From assembly GCF_002887735.1 (NCBI RefSeq), contig NZ_PKQP01000006.1:186001-250000 (forward strand): a stretch of 64,000 nt of DNA, given 5' to 3'. This document shows, piece by piece, positions 40,275 through 48,827 of this stretch (its first letter is position 1; the number at the start of each line of letters is the position of its first letter). Under the pieces are notes generated by a model, which did no database searches, was not told the DNA's origin, and worked only from the letters and a program-made list of their open reading frames with translations. Position numbers and translations under genes: made by a program. This DNA comes from Stenotrophomonas bentonitica (GTDB taxonomy: Bacteria; Pseudomonadota; Gammaproteobacteria; Xanthomonadales; Xanthomonadaceae).

Positions 40275-41411
40275 TCAGCGGATCTCGGAGATCTCCACCC
40301 CGTCCAGCCCCTGCGACAGCGTGCGTGCGTCGCCGCCCTGCGAGAGCTTGATGCGCAGGCGTACTTCATTCTGCGAATCGGCGTAGCGCAGGGCGTCTTC
40401 GTAGCTGATCTCGCCGGCCTGGTACAGCTCGAACAGGCTCTGGTCGAAGGTGCGCATGCCCAGCTGGACCGAGTCCTTCATCACTTCCTTGAGCTTGTGG
40501 ATCTCACCGTCGCGGATGTAATCCTGCACCAGCGGCGTACCCAGCATGATTTCCATCGCGACCTTGCGCGTCTTGCCGTCCGGCGAGGGGATCAGCTGCT
40601 GGGCGACCACGCCCTTGAGGTTCAGCGAGAGATCCATCAGCAGCTGGTTGCGACGATCTTCCGGGAAGAAGTTGATGATGCGGTCCATCGCCTGGTTGGC
40701 GTTGTTGGCGTGCAGCGTACACAGCACCAGGTGGCCGGTTTCAGCAAAGGCGATGGCGTGGTCCATGCCCTCGCGGGTACGCACCTCGCCGATCATGATC
40801 ACGTCCGGGGCCTGGCGCAGGGTGTTCTTCAGCGCCGCCTCCCAGCTGTCGGTATCGATGCCGACTTCGCGCTGGGTGATGATGCAGCCTTCGTGCTTGT
40901 GCACGAATTCGATCGGGTCTTCGATGGTGATGATATGGCCGGTCGAGTTGTGGTTGCGGTAGCCGATCATCGCCGCCAGCGAGGTCGATTTACCGGTACC
41001 GGTCGCGCCGACGAACAGGATGATGCCGCGCTTGGTCATCGCCAGCGTCTTGACGATCGGCGGCAGGCTCAGCTCTTCCACGGTGGGAATGCGCGTTTCG
41101 ATCCGGCGCAGCACCATGCCGACCTGGTTGCGCTGGTAGAAGCAGCTCACGCGGAAGCGGCCGACACCGGACAGGCCGATGGCGAAGTTGCATTCGTGGG
41201 TCTTTTCGAACTCTTCGCGCTGCGCCGGCGTCATCACGTTCAACACCAGGTCGCGGCTCTGCTGCGGCGTCAACGGTGTCTGGGTGATCGGCGAGATCTT
41301 GCCGTTGACCTTGATCGCCGGCGGCATGCCCGCGGTGATGAACAGGTCCGAGGCCTTCTGGTGCGCCATCAGCTTGAGGAACGAGGTGAAGTCGATGGTG
41401 GTGGTGCTCAT
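40275..41411 (-). CDS. pilU: Type IV pilus retraction ATPase PilU
   Basis: The 378-residue hexameric ATPase has Walker A GATGTGKST (residues 135-143), the Asp box TIEDPIEFVH, Walker B region DVIMIGEVRTREGMD, and His box HLVLCTLHANNANQAMDRI. The longer N-terminus (MSTTTIDFTSFLKLM) and acidic C-terminus distinguish it from PilT. It supports pilus retraction with PilT for twitching and DNA uptake. It lies downstream of pilT with a REP in the 51-base gap. Confidence 0.94.
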   Translation of the reverse strand: MSTTTIDFTSFLKLMAHQKASDLFITAGMPPAIKVNGKISPITQTPLTPQQSRDLVLNVMTPAQREEFEKTHECNFAIGLSGVGRFRVSCFYQRNQVGMVLRRIETRIPTVEELSLPPIVKTLAMTKRGIILFVGATGTGKSTSLAAMIGYRNHNSTGHIITIEDPIEFVHKHEGCIITQREVGIDTDSWEAALKNTLRQAPDVIMIGEVRTREGMDHAIAFAETGHLVLCTLHANNANQAMDRIINFFPEDRRNQLLMDLSLNLKGVVAQQLIPSPDGKTRKVAMEIMLGTPLVQDYIRDGEIHKLKEVMKDSVQLGMRTFDQSLFELYQAGEISYEDALRYADSQNEVRLRIKLSQGGDARTLSQGLDGVEISEIR

Positions 41412-41436
41412 CGCGGTGTACTCCGGAGGTTTTCAG

Positions 41437-41460
41437 GAGCCGGCCAGCGGCCGGCACTAC
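41437..41460 (-). repeat. GTAG REP between pilT and pilU
   Basis: On the minus strand, GTAGTGCCGGCCGCTGGCCG plus GCTC, starting three bases after the pilT TAG stop. It lies inside the pilT-pilU transcript and could form a stem that changes the relative amount of the two mRNAs. Confidence 0.92.
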
Positions 41461-41462
41461 CA

Positions 41463-42500
41463 CTATTCGAAAATCCGCTTGTCCTTGGCGTACTCGCGTG
41501 CCTGGTTGCGGGTGATCAGGCTGCGCTTGACCAGGTCCTGCAGGTGCTGGTCCAGGGTCATCATGCCCATCTGCTGGCCGGTCTGGATCGCCGAGTACAT
41601 CTGCGCGACCTTGTCTTCGCGGATCAGGTTGCGGATGGCCGGCGTGCCGACCATGATTTCCCACGCAGCCGTACGCCCACCACCGACCTTCTTCAGCAGG
41701 GCCTGGGAGATCACCGCGCGCAGCGACTCGGACAGCATCGAGCGCACCATCGGCTTTTCGCCGGCGGGGAACACGTCGATGATGCGGTCGATGGTCTTGG
41801 CGGCCGAGCTGGTGTGCAGCGTGCCGAATACCAGGTGGCCCGTTTCCGCGGCGGTCAGCGCCAGGCGGATGGTTTCCAGATCGCGCAGTTCGCCGACCAG
41901 GATGATGTCCGGATCCTCACGCAGTGCCGAGCGCAGCGCTTCATTGAAGCCGTGCGTATCGCGATGCACTTCGCGCTGGTTGATCAGGCACTTCTGCGAG
42001 GTGTGCACGAATTCGATCGGATCCTCGACGGTGAGGATGTGGCCGTATTCGTTCTTGTTGATGTGGTCGATCATCGCCGCCAGCGTGGTCGACTTGCCTG
42101 AACCGGTCGGGCCGGTGACCAGGATCAGCCCCTGCGGCTGATCGATCAGCTCGCGGAAGATCGGCGGGCAGGCCAGGTCTTCCAGGGTGAGCACCTCGGA
42201 GGGAATGGTACGGAACACCGCACCCGCACCGCGGTTCTGGTTGAAAGCGTTGACACGAAAGCGCGCCAGCGAGGGAATCTCGAACGAGAAATCGACCTCG
42301 AGGAACTCTTCGTAATCGCGACGCTGCTTGTCCGACATGATGTCGTACACCAGCGCGTGGACCTGCTTGTGGTCCAGGGCCGGAATATTGATGCGACGGA
42401 CATCGCCGTCAACGCGGATCATCGGCGGCAGGCCGGCCGACAGATGAAGATCCGACGCTTTGTTCTTTACGGAAAACGCCAACAGTTCGGCGATATCCAT
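41463..42500 (-). CDS. pilT: Type IV pilus retraction ATPase PilT
   Basis: The 345-residue ATPase has Walker A GPTGSGKST (residues 130-138), TVEDPIEFVH, DIILVGELRDLETIR, GHLVFGTLHTSSAAKTIDRI, and the PilT-specific C-terminal motif AIRNLIRE. It drives pilus retraction from the cytoplasmic side. Its neighbours yggS and proC, divergent, are the same as in Pseudomonas, which supports orthology. Confidence 0.96.
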   Translation of the reverse strand: MDIAELLAFSVKNKASDLHLSAGLPPMIRVDGDVRRINIPALDHKQVHALVYDIMSDKQRRDYEEFLEVDFSFEIPSLARFRVNAFNQNRGAGAVFRTIPSEVLTLEDLACPPIFRELIDQPQGLILVTGPTGSGKSTTLAAMIDHINKNEYGHILTVEDPIEFVHTSQKCLINQREVHRDTHGFNEALRSALREDPDIILVGELRDLETIRLALTAAETGHLVFGTLHTSSAAKTIDRIIDVFPAGEKPMVRSMLSESLRAVISQALLKKVGGGRTAAWEIMVGTPAIRNLIREDKVAQMYSAIQTGQQMGMMTLDQHLQDLVKRSLITRNQAREYAKDKRIFE

Positions 42501-42608
42501 GCGCTGCTACTCCCCATGACTGCTGCGACTGGAAGGTTCTTTCCCCGGGCGGCAGTATAGAGCGAGATGTGCACAATACGCGCCAGCCCCTGATCCACCG
42601 GACCCGCC

Positions 42609-43289
42609 GTGACCCCCCAGCCTCTGCCCACCCTCCTGACGAACCTGCACAACGCGGCCGCGGCCGCCGGGCGGCCAGATCCGGTCCTGCTGGCGGTCTC
42701 CAAGACCCAGCCGGCCGAGGCCGTGCAGGCCCTGGCCGCGCAGGGCCAGCGCGCTTTCGGCGAGAACTACGTGCAGGAGGCGGTCGCCAAGATCGAGGCA
42801 CTGGCATCGCTGGGCCTGGAGTGGCACCTGATCGGTCACCTTCAGTCGAACAAGGCCGAACTCGTCGCCCGCCATTTCGACTGGGTGCAGAGCGTGGACC
42901 GCCTCAAGCTGGTCACCGCATTGGCCGCGCATCGCCCGGCCGGCCAGCCGCCGCTGAACGTGCTGATCCAGGTCAACATCGACGACGAAGACAGCAAGCA
43001 CGGCTGCGCGCCGGAGGACATCGATGCCCTCGCCACCGCCATCGCTGCCGCGCCGCAGTTGCGCCTGCGCGGGCTGATGGCGATCCCGGCCCCGTGGCCT
43101 GACGCTGAACGCCGGCAGGCCGCTTTCACCCGCATGGCCACGTTGTTTGCCAAGCTGGCGGCAGCGCACCCGCAGGTGGATACGCTGTCGATGGGCATGA
43201 GCAGCGATTACCCTGAGGCCATCGCCCATGGCGCCACCCTGGTCCGCGTCGGCACCGCGCTGTTCGGTGCACGCCCGCGACCGGCCTGA
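42609..43289 (+). CDS. yggS: YggS-family PLP-binding protein
   Basis: The 226-residue PLP homeostasis protein (PROSC) has the cofactor lysine Lys32 in LLAVSKTQPAEAV, then FGENYVQEA, WHLIGHLQSNK, and the C-terminal LSMGMSSDYPEAIAHGATLVRVGTALFG phosphate-binding block. It binds PLP and keeps its free level in balance. The start is a GTG. proC follows 27 bases later behind AAGGAG, so the two likely share a transcript; the region before it is shared with divergent pilT. Confidence 0.93.
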   Translation: MTPQPLPTLLTNLHNAAAAAGRPDPVLLAVSKTQPAEAVQALAAQGQRAFGENYVQEAVAKIEALASLGLEWHLIGHLQSNKAELVARHFDWVQSVDRLKLVTALAAHRPAGQPPLNVLIQVNIDDEDSKHGCAPEDIDALATAIAAAPQLRLRGLMAIPAPWPDAERRQAAFTRMATLFAKLAAAHPQVDTLSMGMSSDYPEAIAHGATLVRVGTALFGARPRPA

Positions 43290-43316
43290 GCGCCCCGCCC
43301 GTTCCAAGGAGAGTTC

Positions 43317-44138
43317 ATGAGCACGTCCCCCATCACCTTCATCGGCGGCGGCAACATGGCCCGCAGCCTGATCGCCGGCCTGGTCCGCCAGGGCGTGGCC
43401 CCGGCCAGCATCCATGTCGCCGAGCCGGTGACCGAGCTGCGTGACGCGCTCACGGCCGAATTCGGCGTCAGGACCTACGCCAGCGCGACCGAAGCTGCCG
43501 CGCAGGGCACCGTGTGGGTGCTGGCGGTCAAGCCGCAGGTGCTGCGCGATGTCTGCGCCTCGCTCACCGCCGTCGCCCACGGCAAGCAACCGCTGGTGGT
43601 CTCCATCGCCGCTGGCATCACCAGCAGCCAGCTGGACCGTTGGCTGGGCGGCGGCCACGCCGTGGTCCGTGCGATGCCCAACACGCCCGCCCTCCTCGGC
43701 GCCGGTGTCACCGGCCTGTTCGCCACTGCCACGGTCAGCGCCGCGCAACGCGCCCAGGCCGATACCGTGCTGGCCACGGCAGGGCGCACCGTGTGGATCG
43801 ACGACGAAGCGCGCATGGATGCCGTTACTGCGGTCTCCGGCAGCGGCCCGGCGTACGTGTTCCTGCTGGCCGAAGCGATGGAGGCGGCTGGGATCGCGCA
43901 AGGCCTGCCGGCCGAGGCGGCCCGCACGCTGGTGGTGCAGACCCTGCTCGGTGCCTCGCGCATGTTGGATGAATCCGGCGAAGCGCCGGCCGAACTGCGT
44001 CGCCGGGTGACCTCGCCGAACGGCACGACCCAGGCGGCGATCGAAAGTTTCCAAGGCGATGGCTTCGAGGCGATCGTGGCGCGCGCGATCGACGCGGCGA
44101 CCACGCGCGGGCAGGCATTGTCGGCGGCGAATGACTGA
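43317..44138 (+). CDS. proC: Pyrroline-5-carboxylate reductase
   Basis: The 273-residue enzyme makes proline from P5C with NADPH. It has the Rossmann motif FIGGGNMARSLIAGL, VLAVKPQVL, RAMPNTPALLGAGVTG and the substrate domain AVSGSGPAYVFLLAEAM with TSPNGTTQAAIESF. The start ATG follows CAAGGAGAGTTC. Three REPs lie between its stop and the next gene. Confidence 0.95.
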   Translation: MSTSPITFIGGGNMARSLIAGLVRQGVAPASIHVAEPVTELRDALTAEFGVRTYASATEAAAQGTVWVLAVKPQVLRDVCASLTAVAHGKQPLVVSIAAGITSSQLDRWLGGGHAVVRAMPNTPALLGAGVTGLFATATVSAAQRAQADTVLATAGRTVWIDDEARMDAVTAVSGSGPAYVFLLAEAMEAAGIAQGLPAEAARTLVVQTLLGASRMLDESGEAPAELRRRVTSPNGTTQAAIESFQGDGFEAIVARAIDAATTRGQALSAAND

Positions 44139-44147
44139 CGACCAAGC

Positions 44148-44264
44148 GTCGCCACGCATGGCGTGGCGTTACCTTGGCCGCCCCCCTGACCGGGTAGAGC
44201 CACCCCTTGGGTGGCTGGCCCGCGATGCGGGAACAAGAAGCAGCCACGCGTGGCGTGGCTCTAC
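44148..44264. repeat. Three GTAG/GTAA REP copies between proC and an SDR gene
   Basis: 44148-44172 (minus) reads GTAACGCCACGCCATGCGTGG with CGAC, so its head is GTAA. 44194-44217 (plus) reads GTAGAGCCACCCCTTGGGTG plus GCTG. 44240-44264 (minus) reads GTAGAGCCACGCCACGCGTG plus GCTGC. Stem sequences differ in step on both arms, so pairing is kept while the bases change. Confidence 0.85.
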
Positions 44265-44289
44265 CCCTACGTTTACGGGAGACATGCAC

Positions 44290-44892
44290 ATGAAGATCCT
44301 GCTTGTCGGTGCCAGCGGCACCTTGGGCCAGGCGGTTGCCAGTACGCTCGGCGTGCACCACGAACTGATCCGCGCCGGCCGCCACGGCGGCGACGTGCAG
44401 GTGGATCTCACCGACGACGCCAGCGTGCAGGCGCTGTTCGAGAAGGTGGGCAAGGTCGACGCGGTGATCGCCACCACCGGCCAGGTCCACTTCGGTCCGC
44501 TGGCGCAGATGCGGCCGGCCGACTTCAACCTGGGGCTGCAGGACAAACTGCTGGGCCAGGTGCGGCTGAGCCTGGCCGCCCAGCATCACCTCAACACCGG
44601 CGGCTCGATCACCCTGACCAGCGGCATCATCAGCGCCCAGCCGATCCGCGACGGCGCCAACGCCACGGCAGCCAACGCCGCGCTCGAAGGTTTCTTGCGC
44701 GCCGCAGCCTGCGAGCTGCTGCCGCGTGGGCTGCGCATCAATGCAGTCAGCCCGAACGTGCTGGCCGAATCGATGGACGACTACGGCGCCTACTTCCCGG
44801 GCTTTGAACCGGTGACGGCGCAGCGCGCGTCGCTGGCCTACCAGCGCAGCGTGGAAGGCATCCAGAGCGGGCAGGTGTTCACCGTCTGGTGA
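44290..44892 (+). CDS. Short-chain dehydrogenase/reductase
   Basis: The 200-residue SDR has the nucleotide motif ILLVGASGTLGQAVA, an aspartate-containing DLTDDA loop, ATTGQVHFGPLAQM, and TLTSGIISAQPIRDGANATAANAALEGFLRAAACEL. The usual Tyr-x-x-x-Lys active site is replaced: the region reads with an alanine/asparagine-rich stretch (ANATAANAAL), so it may lack classical catalysis. GGGAG eight bases before the ATG at 44290 supports this start over MHM. The substrate is unknown. Confidence 0.82.
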   Translation: MKILLVGASGTLGQAVASTLGVHHELIRAGRHGGDVQVDLTDDASVQALFEKVGKVDAVIATTGQVHFGPLAQMRPADFNLGLQDKLLGQVRLSLAAQHHLNTGGSITLTSGIISAQPIRDGANATAANAALEGFLRAAACELLPRGLRINAVSPNVLAESMDDYGAYFPGFEPVTAQRASLAYQRSVEGIQSGQVFTVW

Positions 44893-44894
44893 GG

Positions 44895-44962
44895 GCAGCC
44901 GGCCAGCGGCCGGCACTACGGGTGGCAAGCGGGGGCCCCCGCCGGCCGCTGGCCGGCACTAC
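44895..44962. repeat. Two GTAG REPs between the SDR gene and soxR
   Basis: 44895-44919 and 44941-44962 both read GTAGTGCCGGCC on the minus strand; the first stem continues GCTGGCCGGC and the second AGCGGCCGGC. The second contains the soxR stop codon (TAG of GTAG at 44961-44959). Confidence 0.92.
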
Positions 44963-45393
44963 TCCCAGCGGCGCGGGCCGTCGCCCTGATCGCCAAGCGT
45001 GTCGCCGGGATTGGTAAGGCGGCAACGCTTCAACGACAGGCAGCCACAGCCGATGCAGTCGGTGAGCTGGTCGCGCAGCAGCAGCAACTGCTCGATGCGC
45101 TGGTCCAGCTCACTGCGCCACAGCGCCGACATCCTGGCCCACTCGGCCTTGGTCGGCGTTTTGTTCTCCGGCAGGGCGGCAAAAGCGGTCGCCACCGCCT
45201 CCAGCGGCATCCCGACCCGCTGGGCGACCCGGATCACCGCCAGCCGGCGCAGCACGTCGCGGGCGAAGCGGCGCTGGTTGCCGGCGGTGCGCAGACTGCG
45301 GATCAGGCCCTTGCGCTCGTAGAAATGCAACGCCGAGACGGCAACGCCGCTCCGTTTGGCGACTTCGCCTACACTCAGTTCCTGCGCGATCAC
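44959..45393 (-). CDS. soxR: Redox-sensitive transcriptional regulator SoxR
   Basis: The 144-residue MerR-family regulator has the helix-turn-helix [26 protein letters not shown], the R-x-N-Q-R-R-F segment [22 protein letters not shown], and the iron-sulfur cysteines Cys113, Cys116, Cys118 and Cys124 in [12 protein letters not shown]. Oxidation of the 2Fe-2S cluster by redox-cycling drugs or nitric oxide switches on target promoters. It is transcribed away from the mfsA-like pump, with a SoxR box between. The start is a GTG and the stop TAG is part of a REP. Confidence 0.95.
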   Translation of the reverse strand: MIAQELSVGEVAKRSGVAVSALHFYERKGLIRSLRTAGNQRRFARDVLRRLAVIRVAQRVGMPLEAVATAFAALPENKTPTKAEWARMSALWRSELDQRIEQLLLLRDQLTDCIGCGCLSLKRCRLTNPGDTLGDQGDGPRRWE

Positions 45394-45396
45394 TGC

Positions 45397-45427
45397 TTGA
45401 CCTCAACCTTGGTTCAGGTGGCATCCT
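45397..45427 (+). promoter_or_regulatory. SoxR box in a 19-base-spacer promoter of mfsA
   Basis: CCTCAACCTTGGTTCAGG (45401-45418) is a near-perfect dyad (14 of 18 positions pair) close to the known SoxR site CCTCAA-N-TTGAGG. It lies between a TTGACC -35 (45397-45402) and a CATCCT -10 candidate (45422-45427), a 19-base spacing that MerR-family activators untwist. It lies between the divergent soxR and mfsA starts. Confidence 0.75.
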
Positions 45428-45483
45428 GCGCGCCGCCGGAGTGCACTGCAACCCCGGCCCTCCCCCCGATGTCTGGAATCCGC

Positions 45484-46857
45484 ATGTCCGCTGACGCCTC
45501 CACTCCGCCCGCCACCGCTCCGGTGGAGGATGCCCCGATCCCCTCGATCCTGTCGCCGGCCTACCGGGCGACCACCATCGGCATGGTCGCGCTGGTCTCG
45601 CTGCATGGCTTCGAAGCGCTGGCAGTGGCTGCGGCGATGCCGACCGTTGCCCATGACCTGGACGGCCTGCGCCTGTACGCGCTGGCGTTCGGCGGCACCC
45701 TGGCCACCAGCGTGATCGGGATGACGCTGTCCGGCCGCTGGAGCGACCAGCGTGGCCCGGCACGGCCGCTGTGGCTGGGCCTGGCCTGCTTCGTTGCCGG
45801 CCTGCTGGTGGCCGGCTTCGCCCAGCACATGCCGGTGCTGGTGCTCGGGCGGCTGATGCAGGGCCTGGGGGCCGGCGCGATTTCCGTAGCGCTGTATGTG
45901 CTGGTCGGACGTTCGTTCCCCGAACCGATGCGGCCGCGCGTGTTCGCCGCCTTCTCGGCCGGCTGGGTGGTGCCCTCGCTGGTCGGCCCCAGCATCAGCG
46001 GCCTGATCGTGCAGCACCTGGGCTGGCGCTGGGTGTTCCTGATCGTGCCGCTGCTGGCCATCCCGGCGGCACTGCTGCTGCGCCCGGCCCTGCGCCAGGT
46101 GGGCACGGTCGCCACCGGCACCAGCAGCCGCAACGTGGTGCCCTGGGCGGTAGGGGCCGCCTTCGGCGCGCTTGCGCTGTACATCGGCGGCCAGCAGCAG
46201 GGATGGCTCGCCGTGGCACTGCTGGCCCCCGCCCTCGCCCTGCTCGCCCTGTGCAGCTGGAAGCTGCTGCCGACCGGCACGCTGCGCCTGCGTCGCGGCC
46301 TGCCCAGCGTGATCGCCCTGCGCGGGATCGCGGCCTCGGCCTTCTTCGGCTGCGAAGCGTTCCTGCCGCTGCTGCTGCAGCGCGAGCGCGGGTTGACGCC
46401 GGTCGTGGCCGGCGTGGCACTGAGCCTGGGGGCACTGGGCTGGTTCTCCGGCTCGTGGCTGCAGGGCCACCAGCAGCGTGGCTGGTCGCGCCGGCAACTG
46501 CTGCAGGCCGGTGCCTTATTGATGTGCACGGGCATCCTGGCCACCTCGCTGGCGATCCAGCCCGGCGTGCCGCTGTGGACGGCCATGGCCGGCTGGGTAC
46601 TGACCGGGCTGGGCATGGGGCTGATCTATCCCAGCCTGTCGGTGCTCACGCTGTCGCTTTCACCGCCAGCGCAGCAGGGCGCCAACACCTCCGCCCTGCA
46701 GCTCAGCGAGGCCTTGGGCGTGGCGACCACGCTGGCCGTGTCCGGGTCGCTGTTCGCGCTGTTCCTGGAGGGCCGGGAGACGCTGGGCTACCTGCTCACC
46801 TTCGCGATCATGCTGGTGCTGGCCATGCTCAGCGTGGTGGTGGCGCGGCGCATCTGA
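45484..46857 (+). CDS. mfsA: MFS efflux transporter (MfsA-like)
   Basis: The 457-residue protein is a 14- or 12-helix major facilitator exporter, with the motif A loop SGRWSDQRGPARPLWLG after helix 2 and motif C-like GLIVQHLGWRWVFLIVPLLAIP. It is divergent from soxR with a SoxR box in its promoter, matching the S. maltophilia MfsA pump that exports paraquat and some fluoroquinolones under SoxR control (family knowledge). Two starts fit: MSADAST here, or MSGIR 15 bases upstream. It sits convergent with the lipoprotein hydrolase. Confidence 0.85.
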   Translation: MSADASTPPATAPVEDAPIPSILSPAYRATTIGMVALVSLHGFEALAVAAAMPTVAHDLDGLRLYALAFGGTLATSVIGMTLSGRWSDQRGPARPLWLGLACFVAGLLVAGFAQHMPVLVLGRLMQGLGAGAISVALYVLVGRSFPEPMRPRVFAAFSAGWVVPSLVGPSISGLIVQHLGWRWVFLIVPLLAIPAALLLRPALRQVGTVATGTSSRNVVPWAVGAAFGALALYIGGQQQGWLAVALLAPALALLALCSWKLLPTGTLRLRRGLPSVIALRGIAASAFFGCEAFLPLLLQRERGLTPVVAGVALSLGALGWFSGSWLQGHQQRGWSRRQLLQAGALLMCTGILATSLAIQPGVPLWTAMAGWVLTGLGMGLIYPSLSVLTLSLSPPAQQGANTSALQLSEALGVATTLAVSGSLFALFLEGRETLGYLLTFAIMLVLAMLSVVVARRI

Positions 46858-46869
46858 AGCAGGAGATGC

Positions 46870-46890
46870 CACGCATCCTAAGGATGCGTG
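46870..46890. terminator. Inverted repeat between convergent genes
   Basis: CACGCATCCT-A-AGGATGCGTG is a 21-base perfect inverted repeat that includes the last codons and stop of the lipoprotein hydrolase gene. It lies between two converging genes; no T-run follows, so terminator function is only likely. Confidence 0.4.
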
Positions 46891-48827
46891 TCGCCGACCT
46901 CTTTCAGATCCTCGCGCAGGATGCGGCGGATCTCCAGCACGGCCTGCGGGGTCTCCTGCACGCTATGCCCGGAGATGATGACCTTCTCCGACACGGCGCC
47001 ATCCAGGTGCGCGCTCCAGTACGGCACCAGGCCATCATCGGACTGCTGCAACGGCACCTCCGGTTTGCGCTGGGCGATGATCGAGTGGTACTTCAGCCCC
47101 GGCGTGATCGGCAGCGCGCCAGCGGCCTTCACGAACGGATCGCTGGCCTTGAGATTGTCGATGCTGTTGGGAATCTGCAGCTTGGTCGTGCTGTTGGCCG
47201 ATTCGGATTCCTGCAGGGTCAGGAACACATCCTCGAACTTGCCCAGGATCGTGATCGGCAGGCGCACCAGCCGGCCGATCAGGCGCCCCAGCCGATTGCC
47301 CGCGATGTCGGTGCCCTTGTGCGGGGCCGCGATGAAGATCACCCGCTCCACGTTCGGCTCGGCGGTGAAATGCAGCAGGGGGCCGAGCTTGGCTTCCACC
47401 CGCTTCAAGCGCTCGCCCTTGAGGTCGTAGTTGGCCAGCAGGTCGTTCCACAGCACATCGCCGGAGGAGGTCACCAGCAGTCGCGCGAGCACGCCACCCA
47501 TGCTGTGGCCGATGAACACCATGTCCTTGGCCGCCGGTGTGCTGCCGGTCGGGTCGAAGTGCTTGAGGGTGTTGTTGAAGGCCTGGTTGATCTCGTAGCG
47601 GTTCAGCGCGATGGGCGCGTTGGTTGGGTAATAGACCTGCCAGACCTGGAAATGACGGCGCAGCTCGGGATCGCCCATGATCTCGTTGGCCACGTTCACC
47701 CAGGCTTCCGGGCTGCTGCCCAGGCCGTGCAGCATGAAGATGATGCGGCGGTTCGGGTCCCACGGCTGCATCAGGTACATGTGCGGCGCACCGATGCCCT
47801 CGCTCATGCCGAACAGAGTGCGCAGCGACTGCGTGGCGAAGCCGGACTGGGCCAGCCACAAGCCGTAGGCCGCGGTGAAGTTGCCCGCCAGCGGCACTTT
47901 CTCACCGTGCAGGTCCACGCTCTCGGTGGACTCGGGCGAGTACACGTCGAACAGCACCTGGGTGGTATCGAGCACCTGCTGCAGGTTGTCGCCCTTGAAG
48001 CGCAGCAGGGCGGTGGCGTTGATCGCCGACATCTCGCTGTACTGCGGAATCTCCGCTTTCTCGCCATCGGCCGGTGCCACCAGCTTGGGCGGGTCCATGA
48101 TCACCACCAGCTCGGCGCCGAAGCCATCGCGGCGATAGGTGCTGCGCAGGCCGGCGAAACTCACCGCCGAGGCGGACACCATCCGGGTCGGGATGCTCTG
48201 CATGCGCAGCTCATCGAAATCGGAGGTCAGCGTCCAGCGCTCACCGGCCACCGCGGCGTTGTAGTCCTCGCCTTCCAGCGCGCTCTCGCGGCTGCGCTTG
48301 AACACCACCGAGGCGGTCTGCTCGGCAGCGTAGTTGTAGTAATCGCGAACCTGGGTCTGGCGATCCTCGAAGGCGCGGTCCGAAGGCGTTCGGCCGCTGA
48401 AGAACAGGTAGGCGTAGGCATAGCGCGCAGCTTCCAGCCATGCATCCAGCGCCGCATCGGACATCGGCGTCTTCTCGCGGTCCTTGGGCTTGGGGGTCAG
48501 CGCCAGCGCGGTCTTCACCCACAGCTCGGACTGTGCGGACAGCCGCTGTTCCTCGGGCAGCACGTCGGTGTCTTCCAACGTCTTCTGGCAGGTGGCCACG
48601 TCCTTTTCGCACTGCGCCACGTCCATCCCGATCACGCTCAGCGTTTCCTGCGAAGCGGCACTGAGCTTGCCTGAGGTCAGCACGTCGCCGCGCTTGTTGG
48701 CCAGGTATTCGGTCGGGGCCACCTGTTTCATGGTGACCATCGCGCAGCCGCTGGAGAGCAGCAGCGAGAGCACCACGGCCAGTATCGGCAACGCGCGGTG
48801 CGGCAACAGCTTCAATGCGGAACTCAT
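46878..48827 (-). CDS. Large lipase-like alpha/beta hydrolase lipoprotein
   Basis: The 649-residue product has a lipoprotein signal (lipobox near SSGCAM, residues 26-31), then about 330 residues without known domain, and then an alpha/beta hydrolase: IIFMLHGLGSSPEAWVN oxyanion region, the nucleophile VFIGHSMGGVLARLLV, and a late DGLVPYWSAHLDG with IISGHSVQETPQAVLE for the acid and histidine. It resembles PGAP1-like or triacylglycerol lipase modules. It overlaps the upstream DUF4105 gene by four bases (ATGA), suggesting a joint job on lipids or lipoproteins at the outer membrane. Confidence 0.85.
   Translation of the reverse strand: MSSALKLLPHRALPILAVVLSLLLSSGCAMVTMKQVAPTEYLANKRGDVLTSGKLSAASQETLSVIGMDVAQCEKDVATCQKTLEDTDVLPEEQRLSAQSELWVKTALALTPKPKDREKTPMSDAALDAWLEAARYAYAYLFFSGRTPSDRAFEDRQTQVRDYYNYAAEQTASVVFKRSRESALEGEDYNAAVAGERWTLTSDFDELRMQSIPTRMVSASAVSFAGLRSTYRRDGFGAELVVIMDPPKLVAPADGEKAEIPQYSEMSAINATALLRFKGDNLQQVLDTTQVLFDVYSPESTESVDLHGEKVPLAGNFTAAYGLWLAQSGFATQSLRTLFGMSEGIGAPHMYLMQPWDPNRRIIFMLHGLGSSPEAWVNVANEIMGDPELRRHFQVWQVYYPTNAPIALNRYEINQAFNNTLKHFDPTGSTPAAKDMVFIGHSMGGVLARLLVTSSGDVLWNDLLANYDLKGERLKRVEAKLGPLLHFTAEPNVERVIFIAAPHKGTDIAGNRLGRLIGRLVRLPITILGKFEDVFLTLQESESANSTTKLQIPNSIDNLKASDPFVKAAGALPITPGLKYHSIIAQRKPEVPLQQSDDGLVPYWSAHLDGAVSEKVIISGHSVQETPQAVLEIRRILREDLKEVGDTHP

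Noticed and set aside
45771-48674. Long plus-strand open frame over mfsA and the lipase gene
   Set aside because: Both underlying genes have clear domains; the frame itself has no start signal or domain.
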